Below are positions 27,168 to 36,481 of a DNA stretch of 64,000 nt, in pieces. Position numbers and translations under genes: made by a program. The number at the start of each line of letters is the position of its first letter. Position 1 is the stretch's first letter. The stretch spans positions 1,116,001 through 1,180,000 of the forward strand of contig NC_012029.1 in NCBI RefSeq assembly GCF_000022205.1. The letters are read 5' to 3'. The notes under the pieces are model-generated. The model saw only the letters and a program-made list of their open reading frames with translations. It searched no databases and was not told where the DNA came from. Origin of the DNA: Halorubrum lacusprofundi ATCC 49239 (GTDB lineage Archaea > Halobacteriota > Halobacteria > Halobacteriales > Haloferacaceae).

Positions 27168-27917
27168 ATGACAGTTCGCCCTGCAGAGTCGGACGACCGA
27201 GAACAGATTAGAGCAATCGCGCGCGACTCGCTGCAATCGTCGTACTCGCTCAGTCCCGACCAGATCGAGATGATACTCGAAGAGGAGTTCGACGACACAG
27301 CGCTGACTGACCTGCTCGACGATTCGGATACGACAGTGCTCGTCGTCGAAGAGACGGTCGACGACACGGAAACCGTCCGCGGGTTCATCACCGTCGAAAT
27401 CGGAACGGAAGCGACGATCCGGTGGCTCCACGTGGATCCAACGGCACGGGGTGGAGGCATCGCCACAGCGCTGCTCGAACGTGTTCGCGAACAGTACGCC
27501 GACAAGCCGATTGCGGCGTGTATCCTCGATGAGGCCGTTGAGGGCGGCGAGTTCCTCGAAGGATTCGGCCTCAAACAGGGCGATCACGACCACCTACTGG
27601 TCGGCGGGGAGGAGTTCGCAGTCACCATGTTCACGGAAGGCCAATCGACGGAGACGCCGACCGAACCGACCGTCACGGTCCCGGAGTCCGTCACCGTCGA
27701 CGGGGTTGACTTATCCATCGATCGCGACGATAGCGTTCCCGGCAGTGAGGCCCCGTTCTTCACGGTGTACTCTGCGGACGGCGAGGAGGAGGTGTACGGA
27801 TACTTCTGTTCACAGTGCGGCAGTACGGACGTCTCTATCGACGGACTCGACAGGCTGGAGTGCGGGGACTGTGGCAACACTCACCTGGCCGACGAGTGGG
27901 ACGATGCGTATCTCTGA
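27168..27917 (+). CDS. GNAT family N-acetyltransferase fused to a zinc ribbon
   Basis: 249 residues. Residues 1-150 are a GNAT fold with the acetyl-CoA loop LHVDPTARGGGIATALLERV. The C-terminal 75 residues carry FCSQCGS and LECGDCGN, a four-cysteine zinc ribbon. The acceptor substrate is unknown; the ribbon suggests a protein or nucleic-acid target. Followed after nine bases by the metzincin-like gene, so the two may be co-transcribed. Confidence 0.8.
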   Translation: MTVRPAESDDREQIRAIARDSLQSSYSLSPDQIEMILEEEFDDTALTDLLDDSDTTVLVVEETVDDTETVRGFITVEIGTEATIRWLHVDPTARGGGIATALLERVREQYADKPIAACILDEAVEGGEFLEGFGLKQGDHDHLLVGGEEFAVTMFTEGQSTETPTEPTVTVPESVTVDGVDLSIDRDDSVPGSEAPFFTVYSADGEEEVYGYFCSQCGSTDVSIDGLDRLECGDCGNTHLADEWDDAYL

Positions 27918-27926
27918 CACAGGCTA

Positions 27927-29237
27927 ATGAGTGATGGTGCTCGGTCAACAGATTCCAAGCCCACTGGTGTCGATCAAGAGTCCGCTGGCAGTGCAATCAC
28001 GAATGGCGATGGGGCCGAGCGGCTCGACCCGCTGACAGTGGACGACCAGCGTGGCGACGAGGCTGCGCCGCAAATCGACGTCGGGGTTCTCATCGCGCAC
28101 TCGCCGGGGACGAACGCCGAGCCACTGCAATCGTTCGCCGAGCAGATGACCCGCGATGGCGTCGATGAGCTAGCGGCGGCCACGGACGCGACCTGGCGAG
28201 TTCACTGTGCCGAACCGGATCCGCTTACCGACGCTGCCCCCCGGCGACCGTCTGAGTTCCTCGATGAGGCCGCACTTCACATGGTGAAGCGTCCGTACGA
28301 CCTCGTCGTCGTCGTGACCGACGTGCCACTGACCACGCGTGAGGAGCGAACCGTCGAGGGACTCGCGTCCCCGATCGCGCGTGTGGTCGTCGTTTCGACG
28401 CGGCGACTCCGTCGGAGACCCGGCCGAGAGACGGTCCAAGCACTCGATTCGGCGGCCGTCCACTGGAACGCCGCAACCCTCCTCGTGCATCTCTTCGGAC
28501 ACGTGTTCGGTGCGGACCACGATGACGGCGGCGTGATGATGCCGTTCTCGTTCGATCCCTCTCGCCGGAGCGTCCCGCGATTTGACGCGGACATCACGCA
28601 ACACCTCAGGAAGATCACCACCCGTATCCCCGAAGAAGGCGTCTCACGTGGGCGGCTTCGACGGCTGGCGTTTCACGCGCTGAGTCTTGCGCGGAACCCG
28701 TGGACCGTCGTCTCGACGCTCCTGCAGAGTCGCGCACCGCTGCTTCCGTTTTCACTCCCGCGCCTCTCGACGGCCGCGGTGACGCCGACGCTAATTTTAG
28801 TGTTCAGTGCCGAGGCGTGGGACGTCGGACTGAACCTGACCAACCGGACCACCACGCTGTTCGCCATCGGGAGTATCATCGCCGCCGCTGTCCATCTCTT
28901 GTACGTTCAGCGGCTGTCCTTCCCGCGCGAGCGGAGCCAAGTGATCACCGAACACATGGCGCTGGTGAACGTGACGGTGTTCTGTATTCTCGTCGTGGCG
29001 ATGATGGGACTCTTCGTCCTCGTCGGGTCGATCATGCTCCTGATCGAACTCGCCGTCTTCCCGCCGAACCTGATGACGAACTGGCCGAGCCTCGAGGAGC
29101 CCACTGTCGGGTTCACCGACCTCATCCGCGTTGGTGGCTTCATCAGCACGCTGGGTGTGCTGTCGGGGGCACTCGCAGGCGGGATCGAGAACCGAATGGC
29201 GCTCCGCCATCTCGCACTCTTTCGTGACCACCCGTAG
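27927..29237 (+). CDS. Membrane protein with degenerate metzincin-like domain
   Basis: 436 residues. The N-terminal half resembles an archaemetzincin-like protease: a strand of the type YDLVVVVTDVPLTT and then HLFGHVFGADH at residues 188-198. This keeps the three zinc histidines of HExxHxxGxxH but has Leu in place of the catalytic Glu. The C-terminal half has four hydrophobic segments (about 285-300, 305-325, 350-380 and 400-420). Zinc may still bind, but proteolysis is unlikely unless another residue substitutes. Biological role unknown. Confidence 0.6.
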   Translation: MSDGARSTDSKPTGVDQESAGSAITNGDGAERLDPLTVDDQRGDEAAPQIDVGVLIAHSPGTNAEPLQSFAEQMTRDGVDELAAATDATWRVHCAEPDPLTDAAPRRPSEFLDEAALHMVKRPYDLVVVVTDVPLTTREERTVEGLASPIARVVVVSTRRLRRRPGRETVQALDSAAVHWNAATLLVHLFGHVFGADHDDGGVMMPFSFDPSRRSVPRFDADITQHLRKITTRIPEEGVSRGRLRRLAFHALSLARNPWTVVSTLLQSRAPLLPFSLPRLSTAAVTPTLILVFSAEAWDVGLNLTNRTTTLFAIGSIIAAAVHLLYVQRLSFPRERSQVITEHMALVNVTVFCILVVAMMGLFVLVGSIMLLIELAVFPPNLMTNWPSLEEPTVGFTDLIRVGGFISTLGVLSGALAGGIENRMALRHLALFRDHP

Positions 29238-29312
29238 GCGTCGACGGAGATCCGTCGAATCACCAGCGATCGAGAGTACAGTTATCTCGACTCACGACAC
29301 ACACACCTTGAC

Positions 29313-29840
29313 ATGACAACCCAAAACACAGACACGAGTCAACAACAGACCAGCGTCCAGCGCGGCCTGACCAGCGGTTCCGGATTGCGCGTCGTCCGTG
29401 GGCTGATTCGCGGCGTCGTCGGTGGCCTGATCGCCACGGTACTCATGACCCTGTACCGGTTCCCCGTCTTCCGCGCATTACCGCCGACCGCCGACTTTTG
29501 GGCGAAATACGTCGGGAGCGGTGATGCGGAGGCGTATCCCGGCATCGGACTACTCCTCCACTTCCTGTACGGTGGCGTCGCGGGTGGCCTCTTCGGCGTC
29601 GGGATCAGCCTGTTGGACTTCCGGAACGAACGCGAACGCCGCCTCGGCGTGATCGGACTCTCTCTCGTGTACAGTCTCGCCCTCTCCGCTTTCGGAACGC
29701 GGGTCTTGTTCCGCTATCTTCTCGACGAGGAGCTCGAGTCGGACGAAACGGTGATCTTCCACGTCGGGCACGTTATCTACGGGCTGACCCTCGGAACGTG
29801 GATCGGCTTCAGGGAACGGAAGGGCGAGGTGTACGAGTGA
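29313..29840 (+). CDS. Small multi-pass membrane protein
   Basis: 175 residues with four hydrophobic segments (about 30-47, 75-98, 110-130 and 148-162) and glycine-rich helix starts (RGVVGGLIATVLMT and YGGVAGGLFGVG). No family assigned with confidence. It lies 75 bases downstream of the metzincin-like gene in the same direction. Confidence 0.6.
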   Translation: MTTQNTDTSQQQTSVQRGLTSGSGLRVVRGLIRGVVGGLIATVLMTLYRFPVFRALPPTADFWAKYVGSGDAEAYPGIGLLLHFLYGGVAGGLFGVGISLLDFRNERERRLGVIGLSLVYSLALSAFGTRVLFRYLLDEELESDETVIFHVGHVIYGLTLGTWIGFRERKGEVYE

Positions 29841-29894
29841 GGTGCCGGGCGAATCGGGCCGATATCCTGTCTCTTCGGCTGAGACATGGGGATG

Positions 29895-30542
29895 TCACAG
29901 ATACCGGTGGACGTACTCGTACCCGGTTCGCATGAGTTCGTCGACCCGTGAGTCGCGAACGTCGACCGCAACTGCTCCCTCTCGAATCGCCGTGACTACG
30001 GCTTCAGGCGTGAGTTCCGGCGCCTCGATTCGGGTCACCGTCCGCCCGACCTCGAAGGGATAGTGGGCGTCGCTCCCGCCGACGACCGGTATCTCAAGCG
30101 ATTCGGCGAGTGCTCGGACACGCTCGGCGTTGTCGGGATGCTTCCCGTTTATTTCGACGGCGTCGAACTCCGCGTCGCTCTCGCGAACGCGACTCCGTCG
30201 ATACGGATGCGCGATGATCGCGGCACACCCGTTACGGTGCGCCTGCGACACGACCTCCTCCGGGGTGCGTTCACCGGGAATCGTCCGACGCGGCGGATCC
30301 GGTCCGACGACCAAGAGGTGGCCGGCCGTCGTCGTGACTTCGATACCCGGGATGAACTGCGGACCTCCCGTCGCGCTGTCGAATGGGCGGTAGTAGTCGT
30401 GATTGGTCAGCGCGATGCCGTCGAGCCCAGCGCGTCGTCCCCACAGCGCTAACAGCCGCGCGCCGATCGGGTCGTAGGGAGTCGGCTCCGCCTGGAAGCC
30501 GTGGAAAAACCGTGTGTGGGCGTGGAGGTCTACTGTGAACAT
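29895..30542 (-). CDS. PHP-domain metal-dependent phosphoesterase
   Basis: 215 residues. PHP metal-binding motifs are all visible: DLHAHTRFFHG at the N-terminus, ALTNHDYY, GIEVTTTAGHLL, IIAHPYRR and GGSDAHYPFE. The domain hydrolyses phosphoesters such as those of nucleotides or histidinol phosphate; the substrate is unknown. The ATG at 30542 puts the first His motif at residue 7. It lies 53 bases downstream of the lipid kinase gene and may be in its operon. Confidence 0.85.
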   Translation of the reverse strand: MFTVDLHAHTRFFHGFQAEPTPYDPIGARLLALWGRRAGLDGIALTNHDYYRPFDSATGGPQFIPGIEVTTTAGHLLVVGPDPPRRTIPGERTPEEVVSQAHRNGCAAIIAHPYRRSRVRESDAEFDAVEINGKHPDNAERVRALAESLEIPVVGGSDAHYPFEVGRTVTRIEAPELTPEAVVTAIREGAVAVDVRDSRVDELMRTGYEYVHRYL

Positions 30543-30595
30543 CGTTTTCTCAGCTGGTGATTTGCCGTCGCCCGGTCGTTCGCGGGACCGTCGCC

Positions 30596-31507
30596 TCACG
30601 TGTCCATCGGAGAGGGGTCGTATCCCTCCCCGACGACGAGCCGCAGCCTGTTCGGTCGAACAGTGAGCACGAGGTCGCGTTGCTCGATGGTCTCCCCGTC
30701 CACGCTGAATCTGATGGGGTCCGACGAGTGGCCCCTGATATCCACCGATGCGGCTTGGAACCGGTCGATGTGTGGCGAGTCCTGGCCGAACAGGCGCTCA
30801 AGTACCGCATCACTCATCAGATCAATCGCGGGCACGTCCGTGACGATCGCGACCTCGAAGAGACCGTCCTCCATGTTGGCCTGTGTCGTCCCGTCCGCCG
30901 CGAACTGACGGCCGTTCCCGACCACCACACAGAGCGCTTCACCGCTCCACGTCGGCGTGTCGCCGTCGCTCATCTCGTTATCAATCGTAAGCTGTAGCGG
31001 CTCGAAATCGGTCACGGTCCGGAGCGTCGTGAGCACGTATGCCAACCCACCGATACGAGACTTCAACGCTCCGGACGTCCCGCTCACTGACTCGGCGGTT
31101 AGCCCGGCGACACAGGAGTTCACGAAGGGCCGATCGGTTGCCATCCCGATATCGATAGTACGCCTGACACCGTCATCGAGGGCAATGAACGCGGTTTCGA
31201 GATCGGTAATGCCGATCTGCTTCGCGAAGTTGTTACCCGTCCCGAGAGGCAGGATGCCGAACGTGACGTCGTCGAACGCGTCGGCCCGGTCGATCCCCTG
31301 AACAACCTCGTTGACCGTCCCGTCACCGCCGCCGGCCACGATCGTCGAGTATCCGGCCTCGATAGCCTCCTGTGTCAGCGTGACCGCTTCGCCGGCGTGT
31401 TCAGACCGTTCGACTGCATACCCGCTCAGATCCGCGCGGTCCTCGACGTCGTCGGCATGTGAGCCGCCTCCGCTTTGCGGGTTGTAGATAATCACGGTGT
31501 CTGCCAT
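30596..31507 (-). CDS. Diacylglycerol/lipid kinase family protein
   Basis: 303 residues. The DAGK catalytic motif VAGGGDGTVNEVVQG is near residues 56-70, with IIYNPQSGGG at the N-terminus and LPLGTGNNFAKQIG after the catalytic loop, as in YegS-like kinases. It phosphorylates a lipid hydroxyl; in archaea the acceptor may be an ether lipid or precursor. Residues for nucleotide binding look intact. Confidence 0.87.
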   Translation of the reverse strand: MADTVIIYNPQSGGGSHADDVEDRADLSGYAVERSEHAGEAVTLTQEAIEAGYSTIVAGGGDGTVNEVVQGIDRADAFDDVTFGILPLGTGNNFAKQIGITDLETAFIALDDGVRRTIDIGMATDRPFVNSCVAGLTAESVSGTSGALKSRIGGLAYVLTTLRTVTDFEPLQLTIDNEMSDGDTPTWSGEALCVVVGNGRQFAADGTTQANMEDGLFEVAIVTDVPAIDLMSDAVLERLFGQDSPHIDRFQAASVDIRGHSSDPIRFSVDGETIEQRDLVLTVRPNRLRLVVGEGYDPSPMDT

Positions 31508-31748
31508 ACGCTACACCCCCTTGGACGCGGTGGACGCACTGGCGGCGATGTCACGTTGGGCTCCTCTCTGCTTCCTGTCCGATCTCGGGGCGTGATCTTC
31601 CGGGGTACTTCCGTCCGGAACGAGTAGCGGCGTTCGAGCCATTATATCCTAATTGCACTGCTAGCAGATTGTTAGGAGGTCCTGGCTCTGTTGAACTCCT
31701 CAGTAGGTGAGACATTCTATTCCGAGTGCAGTTAATACAGACACAGCG

Positions 31749-32012
31749 GCGATCGATAGCGGGAGTGGATGTTGCAGTTCATCGAGAGAGATGCAATATT
31801 TAAAGAGGTGAGCGACAGCGACGACCGTTTATAAATGGGTGATGCGGTGGCGTCGCCAGCGCTGCGCGCCGGTGACAGCGAGGCGCAAAGCGTCTCTGAC
31901 AGCCGGCGGCGAAGCCGCCGACGGCTGGGGCTTTGGAAGTGGTCACCGCAGAGCCGTCGATCACGTATAAACAGCCGACAGCGACACCGCTTCTCTCCTA
32001 TAAATGCCGTCC
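31749..32012. repeat. Intergenic MITE-like element, copy B (short interior)
   Basis: The stretch 31508-32014 has no gene. Left flank GATAGCGGGAGTGGATGTTG and AT-boxes ATATTTAAA near 31796 and TTTATAAATGGG near 31829 match copy A. The interior is only about 100 bases. It ends in a hairpin CAGCCG...CGGCTG and the conserved GGCTGGGGCTTTG, then TCACCGCAGAGCCGTCGATC and AT-boxes GTATAAAC and CTATAAATG about 35 bases apart. The right terminus is missing or merges with the 3' end of the acyl-CoA dehydrogenase gene. Confidence 0.75.
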
Positions 32013-32014
32013 GT

Positions 32015-33178
32015 CTACAACCCGAGTTCGCGCCCTAATACGACGTGTTGGATCTCGCTCGTCCCCTCGCCGATCTCCATCAGCTTCGCGTCGCGGTAGA
32101 AGCGCTGGGGCGCGAAGTCGGTGGTGTAGCCGTAGCCGCCGAGCGTCTGGACCGCCTCCTCGGCCACCTCGCGAGCGGCCTCGCTGGCGTCGAGCTTCGC
32201 CAGCGCGGACTCCCGCGTCACCTCGTTGCCGGCGTCGTACGTCGTCGCTGCCTTGTGCGTGAGCAGGCGGGCGCGCTCCGTCTGCCGATGCATATGGACC
32301 ACCTTGTCGCGGATCGCGTCGAACTTCGCGATCGGCTTGCCGAACTGCTCGCGCTCGCCGGCGTACTCCTTGGCGGCCTCGTAGGCGCCCTGCGCGAGCC
32401 CCACCGAGAGCGCGGCGATCGAGATCCGTCCGCCGTCGAGCGTCTTCATCGTCTGCGTCCAGCCCTCGCCCTCCTCGCCGAGTAGCCGGTCTTCCGGAAT
32501 CCGCACGTCGTCCAGCAGTATCTCGCAGGTGGGCGAACAGTTGAGCCCCATCTTGTCCCAGACCGTCGTCACCTCGAATCCGTCGTCTGCGGGGTCGACG
32601 ATGAACGTCGAGATGCCGTCGTAGCCGGCGTCGGAGTCGGTGACGGCCTTTACCAGCACGCTGTTGGCGACGGTCGCGTTCGTGATGAACTGCTTCGTGC
32701 CGTTCAGCACGTATTCGCCGGCGTCGGCGTCGTACTCGGCGGTCGTGTCCATGTTCGAGGCGTCGGAGCCGCTGCCGGGCTCCGTGAGCGCCCACGCGCC
32801 GAGCTTGCCCCCCTCGGCGAGCGGTCGGAGCCACTCCTCCTTCTGTTCCGGGGTGCCGAACAGCTCGATCGGCTTCGCGCCCAGCGAGGTGTGGGCGGCG
32901 TACGAGAGCCCGATCCCGCCGGAGACGCGACCGAGTTCCTCGGTGACGAGCGCGTACATGAGCTGGTCGCCGCCGAGCCCGCCGTACTCCTCGGATATCG
33001 GCACGCCCATCATGTCGAGGTCGTTCAGGTCGGCGAACACCTCGTCGGGGAACCGGTGTTCGTCCTCGATCTCCTGGGCGATCGGCCGGATTTCCTCCTC
33101 GCAAAACTCCCGGACGGTGTCCCGAATCATCCGGTGTTCAGCGGAATCAAGTATACCGAGTAACCCTTCGTCTTCCAT
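32015..33178 (-). CDS. Acyl-CoA dehydrogenase
   Basis: 387 residues, the normal length. FAD enzyme introducing the alpha-beta double bond into acyl-CoA. Signatures: GAWALTEPGSGSDASNM (FAD/substrate binding), the QTLGGYGYTTDFAPQRFYRDAKLMEIGEGTSEIQ C-terminal region (given here by its core GGYGYTTDF and GEGTSEIQ), and the start MEDEGLLGILDSAEH. The ATG at 33178 begins the conserved helix; the upstream frame is not protein-like. Electrons would go to ETF. Chain-length specificity cannot be read. Confidence 0.93.
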   Translation of the reverse strand: MEDEGLLGILDSAEHRMIRDTVREFCEEEIRPIAQEIEDEHRFPDEVFADLNDLDMMGVPISEEYGGLGGDQLMYALVTEELGRVSGGIGLSYAAHTSLGAKPIELFGTPEQKEEWLRPLAEGGKLGAWALTEPGSGSDASNMDTTAEYDADAGEYVLNGTKQFITNATVANSVLVKAVTDSDAGYDGISTFIVDPADDGFEVTTVWDKMGLNCSPTCEILLDDVRIPEDRLLGEEGEGWTQTMKTLDGGRISIAALSVGLAQGAYEAAKEYAGEREQFGKPIAKFDAIRDKVVHMHRQTERARLLTHKAATTYDAGNEVTRESALAKLDASEAAREVAEEAVQTLGGYGYTTDFAPQRFYRDAKLMEIGEGTSEIQHVVLGRELGL

Positions 33179-33360
33179 ACCATCACCTACGAATCCAACA
33201 GCAAAAACCGTGAGGTTACGTCCCTGCAACACCAAAACCACCATTCCGAACCCGCAACTCCATCTCAGACGCCGACTCCAAATATACACCCAACTCCCGA
33301 AGTTCATCTGCCGACACAAACAACGGTACCCCCAATCGGACTCTCATCCCCATCCCAAGT

Positions 33361-33385
33361 CGTACGGGCCGGGATTCGAACCTGG
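33361..33385 (-). other. tRNA 3'-end-like fragment, possible integrase attachment site
   Basis: On the minus strand the sequence reads CCAGGTTCGAATCCCGGCCC followed by GTACG, a T-loop and acceptor-like end. The T-stem has one mismatch and no complementary acceptor strand or convincing anticodon arm was found upstream, so it is not a complete tRNA. Its position about 170 bases before an integrase gene suggests an att remnant. Confidence 0.4.
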
Positions 33386-33554
33386 AAGTCGTTCAACCAG
33401 GGACCATCTAATAGGGCTCTTAATGTGTCTACCCGATCATCAGCACTCGTTTTCACGGCTGAAGTTCTGCTTAACTAGCTCTGTTGAAATTCTCAGTGTT
33501 GACAGATTAACACCCTCATCGATCAGTACAGGCGAGGTAGTCACCGCTACTGGC

Positions 33555-34532
33555 GTGGTCGGGCCGCGGAATCTTGCGAAGGAGTCTGTGAAGCATTATC
33601 AACGGACGATTGACCAATGGAAGGAGTTCATGAAGTGGGAGGGACGGCACCCTGTGTGTCCGAATCAGGACCATGTTCTGCGGTTCGCTCGGTATTACAA
33701 GGACGAGAAGGGGAACAGTCCGGGGGTCGTGCGTCGAAAACTTAATCGGTTGAGTCAGGCGTTTGAGTATTTCCGTAATGATTCGAGTTATCCGCACCCG
33801 TCTGATTTCAGTCCGGTGAGCGCCGCGATGATGAAGGTGAATTTGTCGCAACCGTCACCGAAGGAGCCGCCACGGATTTCGAAGGAGGAGATGGCTGAGC
33901 ATATTTCTGAAATTAAGGATGTGCGAGATCGGGCGATTATTATGACTCAGCTGAAGCTCGGGATTCGCGCTCAGGAGTTGTGTAATATCAAGCTGGAGGA
34001 TATTCACATTAAGAAGCCGGACCTGTTGGGGCATTATTCTGAGATGGGCAGCAATCGAGGCTTGGAGGATCATGAGAACGCGATCTACATCCCGTTTAAT
34101 AAGGAGCGGGATGGGAATAAGTCTGAGAGGCCTCGTATTATCCCGCTCGATGAGGAGATTCGGAAGGTGTTGACTGATTGGCTGTTCATTCGGCCTGATA
34201 ACGAGGAGCCGTGGCTGTTCCTTTCTGATCGAAAGAACATTCAGTTTGAGACTTCAGCGGTGCGGGATATTTGGCATAAGCATTTCCGCCCGGAATATGA
34301 TGAGACTGAGCGCCATGCGGCTGTGTCGTCGCATTTTGGTCGGCACTTTTTCACGACGTGGTGGCAGGTGCATCAGGGGATGGATATTGAGTTAGTGAAG
34401 TATCTTCGTGGGGATGTTCATGGTGGGGAGCGTGATATGAAGAACTCGGGAGATGCGATTCATTCGTATATTCATACGTATTATGAGGATGTAGAGCCGG
34501 AGTATCGGCGGTCGGTTTTTAAATTGCTGTGA
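33555..34532 (+). CDS. Tyrosine recombinase / integrase
   Basis: About 325 residues from a GTG at 33555; an in-frame ATG at 33423 would give 369, and the true start is uncertain. A SAM-like N-terminal domain (KHYQRTIDQWKEFMKWEG) precedes the catalytic domain with LKLGIRAQELCNIKLEDI (first Arg), SSHFGRHFFTTWW (His-x-x-Arg) and HSYIHTYYED (tyrosine). The coding sequence is markedly richer in A/T at third positions than its neighbours, a sign of recent acquisition. No other viral or plasmid genes adjoin it. An inverted repeat GTGTT...AACAC at about 33503-33521 could be an operator. Confidence 0.85.
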   Translation: MVGPRNLAKESVKHYQRTIDQWKEFMKWEGRHPVCPNQDHVLRFARYYKDEKGNSPGVVRRKLNRLSQAFEYFRNDSSYPHPSDFSPVSAAMMKVNLSQPSPKEPPRISKEEMAEHISEIKDVRDRAIIMTQLKLGIRAQELCNIKLEDIHIKKPDLLGHYSEMGSNRGLEDHENAIYIPFNKERDGNKSERPRIIPLDEEIRKVLTDWLFIRPDNEEPWLFLSDRKNIQFETSAVRDIWHKHFRPEYDETERHAAVSSHFGRHFFTTWWQVHQGMDIELVKYLRGDVHGGERDMKNSGDAIHSYIHTYYEDVEPEYRRSVFKLL

Positions 34533-34689
34533 GTGTATAATAGTACTCTCGTATAATCATTTCCGCGGGCAGATCGAAGTCCATGGGCAAGAATTGCGAC
34601 GCGGTGTCATAAACAATGCGAACGACCGTGATGGACTTTCTCTCGCCCCGACGTGACCATTTATCAGTCGCGGTCGCCTCAGACTCTCT

Positions 34690-35487
34690 ATGGAACTCCG
34701 TCGGCTCGTGCGCGGCCGTGTGGACTGGCCCGACATCGAACGGGTCGTCCGCGAGCTGGCGGACCGGTACGACCGCGACGAGATGCGGGTGCGCTTCCTC
34801 GACGCCGACAACTGGCTGTCGACCCCGATGGTGATCGACGACGACCTGTTCGTGAAGGTGATCACCCGCCAGAACACGATCGTCCACGCGCTGTTCACCA
34901 CCGGACGGAACCTCGGCGTCTTCTCCGCCGGCACCGAAGGCTTCTTCGAGCGCTACGAGACTCCCTACGAGATGGCGCTCCACGAGCTGGAGGCGACCCA
35001 GAAGGTCCGCGAGATCGGCGTCAACGCCCCGGAGCCGATTGAGGCCCTGGAGGTCGGCGACCTCGGCGTCGTCGTATTGGAGTACCTCCCCGAGTTTCGG
35101 ACGCTCGACGAGCTCGACGCCGAAGACGTGGCGGCGCTCGCCCCGACGCTGTTCGAGACCCTCCGGACGATCCACGACGCCGGGCTCGCGCACGGCGATC
35201 TCCGCGCGGAGAACGTCCTGGTGCGCGACGGCGACCTCTACGTCATCGACGCGACGAGCGTGAGCGAGGCGGGTCGCGAGTCGGCGCGGTCGTACGACCT
35301 CGCGAGCGCTCTCGCCGCGCTGGAACCCTTAATCGGCGCCGCCGCCGCCATCGACGCCGCGCTCGATAGCTACTCGACAGACGAAATTCTGGCTGCCCGG
35401 CAGTTCCTCGACTTCGTCGCGATCCGACCCGACCACGAGTTCGACGCCGCCGCGCTCACCGGCGAACTGGAGAAGCGGGCGACGTAG
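34690..35487 (+). CDS. RIO-like serine/threonine protein kinase
   Basis: 265 residues. The N-terminal part looks like a winged helix (VDWPDIERVVRELADRYD), followed by a kinase fold with LFVKVITRQN (nucleotide-binding Lys), a catalytic loop HGDLRAENVLV and metal-binding VIDATSVSE, where Asp is followed by Ala-Thr rather than Phe-Gly. This is the arrangement in RIO/Kae1-associated atypical kinases. A TATA box (ATTTATC, 34659-34665) lies about 27 bases before the ATG, so the mRNA is leaderless. Target protein unknown. Confidence 0.75.
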   Translation: MELRRLVRGRVDWPDIERVVRELADRYDRDEMRVRFLDADNWLSTPMVIDDDLFVKVITRQNTIVHALFTTGRNLGVFSAGTEGFFERYETPYEMALHELEATQKVREIGVNAPEPIEALEVGDLGVVVLEYLPEFRTLDELDAEDVAALAPTLFETLRTIHDAGLAHGDLRAENVLVRDGDLYVIDATSVSEAGRESARSYDLASALAALEPLIGAAAAIDAALDSYSTDEILAARQFLDFVAIRPDHEFDAAALTGELEKRAT

Positions 35488-35508
35488 AGCGACGTCAGAG
35501 AGGACAGC

Positions 35509-36444
35509 CTACTCCGCGCTCGCGTCCGGCGTTCCCGCTGCCGTCTCCGCGCGCTCCCGACTCACGATCCAGATGCCGACGGCCATCAGCACGCCCCCGA
35601 CGAGAAACTCCGGCCCGAGCGCCTCCCCGAGCAGCGCCGCCCCGAGCGCCGCCCCGACAGCGGGCTGTGCGAAGAAGAAGACCGCGACCGTTCCGGCGGG
35701 CACGTACTCTAAGCCCTTGTACCAGAGGTACCACGCGGCCGCCGTCGACGCCAAGCCGAGGTACAGCACGGCGGCGACCGACTCCGCCGTCAGCGGGAGA
35801 TCGGCCGGCGAGAGATTGAGGTACCACAGCTCGACGGCGGCAAGCACGCCGAGCATCGGGACGCTCGCCAGCGAGGAGTACGTCGCCGCGCGTAGCGCGC
35901 CGTGGCGCCTGACGGCACGCAGTCCCCAGACGGTGTAGCCAGCCCACGCCGCGCTGCCGATCAGGAGCAGCGCCACGCCGAGCGCGTTGCCGGCGGCCAT
36001 CGACCCAAGATCGTACTGGCCGGCGATGACGACGGCGGTCCCGACGCCGGCGACGGTCATCCCGCCCGCCTTCACCGTCGTGACGCGCTCGCCGAGCACG
36101 ACCGCGCCGAGCAGAACCGTGAACACGGGGGTGAGGACTGTCAGCAGCGATCCCTGACTGGCGTTGGTCAGTTCCGTGCCGACGAACTGGGTCGCGACCG
36201 TCAGCGTCACCCAGCCGCCCAGCCCGACGAACGCCGGCCACTCGCCGCGAGTCGGCGCGGGGCCGCCGCGGCCGGCGACGACGAGCCAGAGCGCGCCGGC
36301 ACCGAGCGCGACCCGGAGAAAGCCGAGCGTCACCGGCGGGATCAGCGCGAACCCCCACTTGCTGACGACGTACATCCCGCCCCACAGCGCCGCGGCTGCG
36401 AGGGGAGCGAGCGCGAACGCGTATCGGCCGAGACTGGGTGGCAT
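35509..36444 (-). CDS. EamA/DMT-family transporter
   Basis: 311 residues with ten hydrophobic segments arranged as two similar halves of five, each an EamA repeat. Segments such as ALWGGMYVVSKWGFA and ASTAAAWYLWYKGLEYV and FFFAQPAVGAALGAALLGE are typical. Members export amino acids, purines or other metabolites; the substrate cannot be predicted. Converges on the RIO-like kinase gene. Confidence 0.87.
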   Translation of the reverse strand: MPPSLGRYAFALAPLAAAALWGGMYVVSKWGFALIPPVTLGFLRVALGAGALWLVVAGRGGPAPTRGEWPAFVGLGGWVTLTVATQFVGTELTNASQGSLLTVLTPVFTVLLGAVVLGERVTTVKAGGMTVAGVGTAVVIAGQYDLGSMAAGNALGVALLLIGSAAWAGYTVWGLRAVRRHGALRAATYSSLASVPMLGVLAAVELWYLNLSPADLPLTAESVAAVLYLGLASTAAAWYLWYKGLEYVPAGTVAVFFFAQPAVGAALGAALLGEALGPEFLVGGVLMAVGIWIVSRERAETAAGTPDASAE

Positions 36445-36481
36445 TCGGGTTGGGTACGCTTCGAAAGGAACCAGCGGGGAC

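Noticed and set aside
33361..33460. A complete tRNA gene on the minus strand
   Set aside because: The T-loop is clear, but no matching acceptor strand, D-arm or anticodon loop with a valid anticodon could be drawn, so only a fragment is reported.
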